Shown piece by piece: positions 7,071-11,170 of a stretch of 11,170 bases of DNA; within the stretch, counting starts at the first letter, position 1; each line of letters opens with the position of its first letter. The position numbers were made by a program, and so were the translations under genes. A model generated the notes under the pieces. The model made no database searches, was not told where the DNA came from, and saw only the letters and a program-made list of their open reading frames with translations. This DNA is from Deltaproteobacteria bacterium (GTDB lineage Bacteria > Desulfobacterota > DSM-4660 > Desulfatiglandales > HGW-15), in the NCBI GenBank assembly GCA_016932235.1, contig JAFGDF010000098.1:1-11170 (forward strand), given 5' to 3'.

Positions 7071-9164
7071 TCATTCCCCTAATATTATAGAAGCATCTAC
7101 TGCTATCGGATTTCCATTATTGATCATAAGAGGATTAATATCAATGGATCGGATCCGGGGAAAATATTCCCCGATCTGTCCAAGGCGTATAATTATCCGG
7201 GACAGAGCGCCCCTGTCCACAGGAGCCGCACCCCTGAATCCGTTGAGAAGTTTCCGGGATTTCAGCCGGTCGATCAGATGGGCGGCATCGACATTGGAGA
7301 CAGGAGCCACTACGAAGGCCTTATCATCAAGGACTTCCGCCATAACGCCCCCTAAACCTAGCATCACACAGGGGCCGAATTGAGGGTCTCTAATATACCC
7401 GGCGATGAGTTCGAGCTGACCCGGTATCTGGGGCTGAATGAGAATCCTGCCGGCCGCAGGCAGCAGTTGTCGAAGGTCTTCAAATGCATGTTTTAAAGCC
7501 GTTTCAGTAGTGATACCCAGATGCACGAGACCCTGCTCCGTCTTATGTATCTCACCGGGCAGGATTCCTTTCAGTACAAGGGGAAACCCCCAATCCCGGC
7601 CAATCTTCAGGGCTTCATCCAGGGACGGCAGTATTTGATCCCTCACCACATTAATGCCGCACTTTGACAGGATCTGTTTGGACCTGTATTCATCAAAAAC
7701 GCTTTCGGTATCAATAAATTCATGTTGGAGATCCGGAAGAGGGGGCAAAGCCGGGAAGATATCTTTTTCGACTTTTTGTCTTCTCTGTCGAATCTTTCTA
7801 TAGGCAAAAACCGCTTCCATGGCTTCCACGGCCCTTGCAAGCTCCCTGTAAACCGGCACACCGAGATCTTGAATATTGGAATGTGCCCGGGCTGCTTCTT
7901 CCCGAAGGCCAAGGAGCCAGCAAAAAATCGGTTTACCGGCCCTGGGTGCATAGGAGACTATTTTAGAAAAATTTTTCAGGGAAGTGGCAGAACCCACAAA
8001 GCTGTGAAAAAAAATTGCATCAACATTCGGGTCGGCAGCGGCAGCGGCAACACATGTTTCATAGACCTTCCTGGGGCCGTGTAATTCAATGGCAGGCCAC
8101 ATGTCCACCGGATTGGCAACGGGCATCCAGGATGGGAAGACAGACCCTATTTTTTCGTGTGTTTCCGGCGAAAAATCGGCAATCTCGAGACCTGCCTTAT
8201 GGATAAAATCCGATGAGATGATCCCGGCCGCACCGCTGAACGTCAGCACTGCAAACCGGTTTTGCAGGTGATCCGAAAGGTCAGGGAACATGGCCAGAGC
8301 GCGGCAGATGTCCATCATCTGTTTAAAATCATATGCTTCTATAACCCCTGCCTGTGCAAGAGCGCTGCTTACAATAGCGCCGCTACCGGCCATGCTTGCA
8401 GTGTGGGACATGGCCGCCCGGGCGCCCTGAGGGCTTTTCCCGCCTTTTAACACGACAATGGGTTTATTGGAACGGCGGCATAGCTCCATAAAACGGTGAA
8501 CGTTTTGAATGGACTCCAGATAAAGTCCCACGGCCTTGGTATCCGGGTCGTCAATCAGATATGCCAGTATATCGCTTTCATCAACATCAAGTTTATTTCC
8601 GATGGAGCAGACTTTGCTGATATTCATGGTACCGTGAGATATACCGTCAATGAGAAAGTTTGCTGAAAGCATCCCGCTCTGTACAATCAGAGAGACATCG
8701 CCAGGGTAAAGACCCACATCCCAGATAATCGGAGTGCAAAAGGAGAATACATAGCGATTTTTTGCATCGATCAGTCCCATGCAATTGGGGCCCCAGATCC
8801 GGATGCCGCTTTTACGCGCGATCTCCATCATTTCCTGTTCGAGATGTCGCCCGCGATCCCCTGTTTCGGCGAATCCTGCCGATTCAATGATAACACCCGG
8901 GATACCTCTGGCCGCACATTCGGACATGATACCGGGGACTTTCCCGGCAGGGACGAAGATAACAGCAATATCAATCGGATCAGGGATATCCGCTATGGAT
9001 GGATAGCACTTGAGCCCGTCTATTTCAGAATAGCCTGGATTTATCGGGTAGATGGGGCCTTTGAAACCTCTTGCAAGATTGATTAACAGGGAGTGACCGC
9101 CTTTTCCTTTTTTAGCCGTAGCCCCTACGAGGGCAATACCTCTGGGTTTAAAGAAGAATTCCAT
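7071..9164 (-). CDS. Fused NDP-forming acyl-CoA synthetase (acetate-CoA ligase, ADP-forming type)
   Basis: This cytosolic enzyme belongs to the family that interconverts acyl-CoA, ADP and phosphate with free acid, ATP and CoA via phosphohistidine. It fuses alpha and beta parts in 697 aa. The CoA-binding Rossmann domain (~5-135) has ALVGAT near its start and IWGPNCMG (123-130). Ligase-like domains (~145-460) carry the presumed phospho-acceptor His254 in AMSHTAS. The ATP-grasp part (~485-697) has the IHKTEQG loop (539-545), a glycine-rich LGLGGVMAE (602-610) and DINPL (675-679) near the metal site. No GNAT acetyltransferase domain is attached, so it is not a Pat-type protein acetylase. ATG 9164 starts right at the CoA domain. 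The ORF extends to TTG 9233, but that falls within the likely promoter. The acyl substrate is not predictable. Confidence 0.92.
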   Translation of the reverse strand: MEFFFKPRGIALVGATAKKGKGGHSLLINLARGFKGPIYPINPGYSEIDGLKCYPSIADIPDPIDIAVIFVPAGKVPGIMSECAARGIPGVIIESAGFAETGDRGRHLEQEMMEIARKSGIRIWGPNCMGLIDAKNRYVFSFCTPIIWDVGLYPGDVSLIVQSGMLSANFLIDGISHGTMNISKVCSIGNKLDVDESDILAYLIDDPDTKAVGLYLESIQNVHRFMELCRRSNKPIVVLKGGKSPQGARAAMSHTASMAGSGAIVSSALAQAGVIEAYDFKQMMDICRALAMFPDLSDHLQNRFAVLTFSGAAGIISSDFIHKAGLEIADFSPETHEKIGSVFPSWMPVANPVDMWPAIELHGPRKVYETCVAAAAADPNVDAIFFHSFVGSATSLKNFSKIVSYAPRAGKPIFCWLLGLREEAARAHSNIQDLGVPVYRELARAVEAMEAVFAYRKIRQRRQKVEKDIFPALPPLPDLQHEFIDTESVFDEYRSKQILSKCGINVVRDQILPSLDEALKIGRDWGFPLVLKGILPGEIHKTEQGLVHLGITTETALKHAFEDLRQLLPAAGRILIQPQIPGQLELIAGYIRDPQFGPCVMLGLGGVMAEVLDDKAFVVAPVSNVDAAHLIDRLKSRKLLNGFRGAAPVDRGALSRIIIRLGQIGEYFPRIRSIDINPLMINNGNPIAVDASIILGE
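7075..7080 (-). promoter_or_regulatory. Strong ribosome binding site embedded in the upstream gene's last codons
   Basis: AGGGGA on the minus strand lies five bases before the CDF ATG (7069-7067) and inside the final Leu-Gly-Glu codons of the synthetase gene. It fixes the CDF start and ties its translation to the upstream gene. Confidence 0.75.
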
Positions 9165-9204
9165 TTTTTCTCTTTCTTTTCCATCAGATCTTTCATCCTT
9201 TGGA

Positions 9205-9246
9205 AATACAACAGTTATTTTATAAACTGCCAAACAGAGTTGATAA
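9205..9246 (-). promoter_or_regulatory. Candidate sigma-70 promoter for the synthetase-CDF operon
   Basis: On the minus strand TTATCA (9246-9241) and TATAAA (9224-9219) are spaced 16 bp apart. An overlapping alternative is TTGGCA (9233-9228) and TGTATT (9210-9205) with 17 bp. Either would give a 30-50 base leader before ATG 9164 and would exclude the TTG start at 9233. Confidence 0.38.
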
Positions 9247-9286
9247 GATTTTTGCCGAACCTTGAGTTTTTTTTAAAGCATTTCAC

Positions 9287-9318
9287 TCGGACCCTGGAAT
9301 CCTCGACCCCTTGAATCC
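9287..9318. repeat. Two 16-bp tandem repeats
   Basis: TCGGACCCTGGAATCC (9287-9302) is followed directly by TCGACCCCTTGAATCC (9303-9318), identical at 13 of 16 positions. They lie upstream of the synthetase promoter candidate and could be paired binding sites or a microsatellite-like duplication. Confidence 0.45.
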
Positions 9319-9356
9319 TTATCATCGACCAACTAAATTGGAGATGATCCATATTT

Positions 9357-9374
9357 TTTTATACACTTATAAAA
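9357..9374. promoter_or_regulatory. Perfect 7-bp dyad in the divergent promoter region
   Basis: TTTTATA (9357-9363) and TATAAAA (9368-9374) are perfect reverse complements around CACT. The arrangement puts a TATAAA -10-like box on both strands. It may be a regulator binding site or part of a promoter. A-T rich dyads also arise by chance, so confidence is modest. Confidence 0.35.
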
Positions 9375-9446
9375 CCTTACAATTCCATAAAATAATGTAA
9401 TTTAATGAAAATAGAATCATAGGATTCTTCAACACCGCCTAATCTT

Positions 9447-9475
9447 TTGACATTTAACCATATTGGTGCGAATAT
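9447..9475 (+). promoter_or_regulatory. Candidate promoter close to the MFS gene start
   Basis: A consensus TTGACA (9447-9452) is followed after 17 bp by GAATAT (9470-9475), a weak -10. Transcription would begin around 9482, only a few bases before ATG 9487, implying a nearly leaderless mRNA. This would fit the absence of any Shine-Dalgarno sequence before the gene. A promoter further upstream in the AT-rich stretch is the alternative. Confidence 0.28.
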
Positions 9476-9486
9476 CTCCCGCTATT

Positions 9487-10743
9487 ATGCCCGACATCAA
9501 ATTCCCTAAAGTTTTTTATGGATGGTGGATAGTCCTGGTCGCCGTGATGTGTACCACCATCATTGTAGGCTCAAGTACCTATTCATTCAGCCTTTTTGTC
9601 AAACCCCTTCAGGCACATTTCGGCTGGAATCGTGCCGATATAATGGCGGCTTTTACCATTATGTTCCTTGTAAGCGCAAGTCTGTCTCCTCTTGTCGGAA
9701 GACTGGCCGACCTGTTCGGACCGAAAAGGGTTGTTGTCACCGGAGCCCTGATAAGCAGTTCGGCATTTGTTTCGCTCAGTTTTACAAACGGGGCCTTGTC
9801 CTTCTACCTGAGTTATGCCGTGCTTGGTGTGGGAGTGGTTAGTATGGGCCAGCTTCCCTTATCCGTGGTAATTTCAAACTGGTTTGAAAAACGCAGGGGG
9901 CAGGCCGTTGGTATGATGGCATCCGGCATCGGATTCGGCGGTATAGTTATTGTTCCGATAATGGGCGGATATGTCATACCGAATCTGGGCTGGAGGAATA
10001 GCTATCTTGTGCTCAGTTCCTTAACCTTTGTGATCATCCCGTTGGTGATAGCCGTAATTAAGGAAAAACCTGTTGATATGGGGCTGCTTCCTGACGGTGA
10101 TATGGTTGAAAAATCTCAAAACCCTGCCCATAGCCCATTGAGTACAAGGAAAGACTACACTCTCGCAATGGCAATAAAAAGCCCGGCGTTCTGGATGATA
10201 GCCTGTACTTTTATGTTAAGCCAGTTCGGCGTCATGGGAACAATGCAGAGCCAGGTCCCTTATTTTGAGGATATCGGATTTCCTGTCCATCTGGCTGCCA
10301 CAATACTGGGAATAACGGGATTCTTAAGCGCGATAAGCAAGATCTTCTTCGGCTGGCTCTGTGACCGGATCAATCCAAAATATGCCTGTATCATAGGAGT
10401 GGCTCTCCAGGCCATCGGCACATCTATCCTTCTGCAGATGAAAGCGGACTCTTCCGTGATATTCCTTCTCGGTTTTATAATTATTTTCGGGCTTGGTGCG
10501 GGCAGTTGGATGCCCATAATGTCCATGCTCGTAAGCACAACTTTCGGATTGCAATCATATGGTGCGATATTTGGAATGGTAAATGTCGCGTTATATGCGG
10601 GGGCCTCCTCAGGACCTCTCTCTGCCGGTTATATCTATGACATCACAAACACCTACTTTTGGGCATTTACCGGATTTATATGCCTGTATATCATATCCAT
10701 TTTTACCGTTATCCTGGTCCGTAAGCCAAGGCAGCGGTCATAA
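9487..10743 (+). CDS. MFS transporter, oxalate/formate antiporter or monocarboxylate-carrier-like
   Basis: This is a secondary transporter of the inner membrane, 418 aa with about 12 hydrophobic helices in two halves (~10-195 and ~230-412) joined by a hydrophilic loop (~192-228). The MFS signature after TM2 is GRLADLFGPKR (71-81), with a counterpart GWLCDRINPK (289-298) in the second half. YGWWIV near the N-terminus and NWFEKRRGQAVGM (131-143) are typical of the OFA/monocarboxylate branch, so an organic anion is the likely substrate, though this is a family-level inference. The frame can start at TTG 9463 or GTG 9466. ATG 9487 is chosen because residues from there match the usual short cytoplasmic N-terminus; none of the starts has a good ribosome site. 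It faces the acyl-CoA synthetase operon, suggesting uptake of an acid that is then activated. ywbE follows 18 bp downstream. Confidence 0.9.
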   Translation: MPDIKFPKVFYGWWIVLVAVMCTTIIVGSSTYSFSLFVKPLQAHFGWNRADIMAAFTIMFLVSASLSPLVGRLADLFGPKRVVVTGALISSSAFVSLSFTNGALSFYLSYAVLGVGVVSMGQLPLSVVISNWFEKRRGQAVGMMASGIGFGGIVIVPIMGGYVIPNLGWRNSYLVLSSLTFVIIPLVIAVIKEKPVDMGLLPDGDMVEKSQNPAHSPLSTRKDYTLAMAIKSPAFWMIACTFMLSQFGVMGTMQSQVPYFEDIGFPVHLAATILGITGFLSAISKIFFGWLCDRINPKYACIIGVALQAIGTSILLQMKADSSVIFLLGFIIIFGLGAGSWMPIMSMLVSTTFGLQSYGAIFGMVNVALYAGASSGPLSAGYIYDITNTYFWAFTGFICLYIISIFTVILVRKPRQRS

Positions 10744-10761
10744 ACAAAGCAAGTTAAAAGA

Positions 10762-10974
10762 ATGAATACAATAAAACGATCGGATATCAAACCGGGATCG
10801 CATGTGAAGGTCGTCCGGAAGCAGGATCAAAGATCCGGTAAATTGACCGAAGGAGTTGTTCAGGAAATCCTCACAAAGTCCCCCTCGCACCCCCATGGGA
10901 TCAAGGTTCGCCTTAAGAGCGGTATTGTCGGCCGGGTGAAGGAGCTTTTAATAATTTTTATCCCCCCCCAGTAA
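10762..10974 (+). CDS. ywbE: YwbE-family (DUF2196) small protein
   Basis: This 70-aa protein matches the YwbE family recalled from Bacillus subtilis and many bacteria. The core KRSDIKPGSHVKVV (5-18), KQDQRSGKLTEGVV (20-33) and TKSPSHPHGIKVRLKSG (38-54), ending VGRVKELL, is diagnostic. The fold is expected to be a small beta-barrel of the KOW/SH3 kind; cellular function is not known to me. The last residues (IIFIPPQ) extend slightly beyond the usual family end and are encoded by the stretch that overlaps the convergent AIM24-family gene, including a run of eight C (10962-10969). It starts 18 bp after the MFS stop, with only a weak purine-rich stretch (AAAAG) before the ATG, so it is probably read from the MFS transcript. 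Confidence 0.9.
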   Translation: MNTIKRSDIKPGSHVKVVRKQDQRSGKLTEGVVQEILTKSPSHPHGIKVRLKSGIVGRVKELLIIFIPPQ

Positions 10975-11170
10975 ACCGCCCAGGATATCAGGGCCGATCC
11001 CGGCGACTCCCTTTCGTTCATCCTTGTTCTGGAAACGCGCAGCAGCGAAGATCCTGTCAGCCAGCCTCGAAAAGGGCAGGCTTTGAAGATAAACGGTTCC
11101 GGGACCGATTAATTCGGCCAGGAAGATACCTTCACCTCCAAAAAGCGCGTTTTTGAACCCTCCGATGAAC
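10948..11170 (-). CDS. AIM24 / TIGR00266-family protein, C-terminal part (runs off right edge)
   Basis: Only the last 73 codons are inside the window; the gene continues beyond 11170. The minus-strand translation contains NALFGGEGIFLAELIGPG (residues 7-24 of the visible part) followed by VYLQSLPFSRLADRI (26-40), the hallmark C-terminal block of the TIGR00266/AIM24 family. A glycine-rich tail (DILGGLLGG) leads to the TAA at 10950-10948. Members are small beta-rich proteins of unclear bacterial role, related to a yeast mitochondrial protein. The last nine codons, counting the stop, overlap in antiparallel orientation with the end of ywbE (27 bp). Confidence 0.9.
   Translation of the reverse strand, partial: FIGGFKNALFGGEGIFLAELIGPGTVYLQSLPFSRLADRIFAAARFQNKDERKGVAGIGPDILGGLLGGDKNY

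Larger units (their letters stand above)
9165..9486. promoter_or_regulatory. AT-rich divergent promoter region between synthetase and MFS genes
   Basis: This gene-free stretch separates two divergent transcription units. It holds a promoter candidate for each side, two 16-bp tandem repeats (9287-9318) and a 7-bp dyad (9357-9374) in very AT-rich DNA (9351-9420). Shared control of the synthetase-CDF operon and the carrier is plausible from layout. No known operator consensus was recognised. Confidence 0.5.

Noticed and set aside
7071..9164. Pat-type protein lysine acetyltransferase fused to an acyl-CoA synthetase-like domain
   Set aside because: There is no GNAT domain at either end, and the His254, IHKT and DINPL motifs fit an active ADP-forming ligase.
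9165..9233. TTG start at 9233 for the acyl-CoA synthetase
   Set aside because: The extra 23 residues are Lys/Glu-rich and not part of the CoA domain, no Shine-Dalgarno sequence precedes the TTG, and both promoter candidates overlap the extension.

Overview
The window looks like chromosomal DNA of a Desulfobacterota (former Deltaproteobacteria) relative. This is inferred from three things: soluble PAS-type histidine kinases paired with an NtrC-like sigma-54 activator, a fused ADP-forming acyl-CoA synthetase of the kind used by anaerobic organic-acid metabolisers, and moderate GC with AT-rich divergent promoters. No rRNA, tRNA, CRISPR, insertion sequence or phage gene was seen. Genus cannot be set from the sequence alone.

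Left part (206-5294, + strand) is one compact signalling operon of four genes. It holds a small uncharacterised protein (85 aa), a cytosolic histidine kinase with an N-terminal Rossmann-like domain and a Cys-rich PAS domain, a second kinase with its receiver domain at the N-terminus (REC-PAS-HisKA-HATPase), and an NtrC-family response regulator (REC-AAA+-Fis HTH). The genes are 8-22 bp apart or overlap, so they should be co-expressed and act as a branched phosphorelay ending in sigma-54-dependent transcription. No sigma-54 promoter was found in the window, so the targets probably lie elsewhere.

5295-5866 is a gene-poor spacer between convergent units. It contains a hairpin after the operon, a small inverted repeat, an amber-interrupted mini reading frame, a cluster of 23-bp repeats bounded by two palindromic units, and a terminator-like structure for the leftward operon.

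5867-9164 (- strand) is a two-gene operon: a fused NDP-forming acyl-CoA synthetase followed after 1 bp by a cation diffusion facilitator (CDF). The CDF has unusual predicted metal-site residues (HxxxH in TM2, HxxxE in TM5). Divergent from it, across about 320 bp of AT-rich DNA with a perfect 7-bp dyad, is an MFS carrier of the oxalate/formate-antiporter or monocarboxylate type. The layout suggests uptake of an organic acid and its activation to the CoA ester, but the substrate is unknown. A ywbE-family gene follows the MFS gene. Its 3' end overlaps by 27 bp the convergent 3' end of an AIM24/TIGR00266-family gene that runs off the right edge.

No single obviously new multi-gene system stands out. 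The most distinctive points are the Rossmann/Cys-PAS kinase operon, the CDF metal-site substitutions and its tight coupling to an acyl-CoA synthetase.
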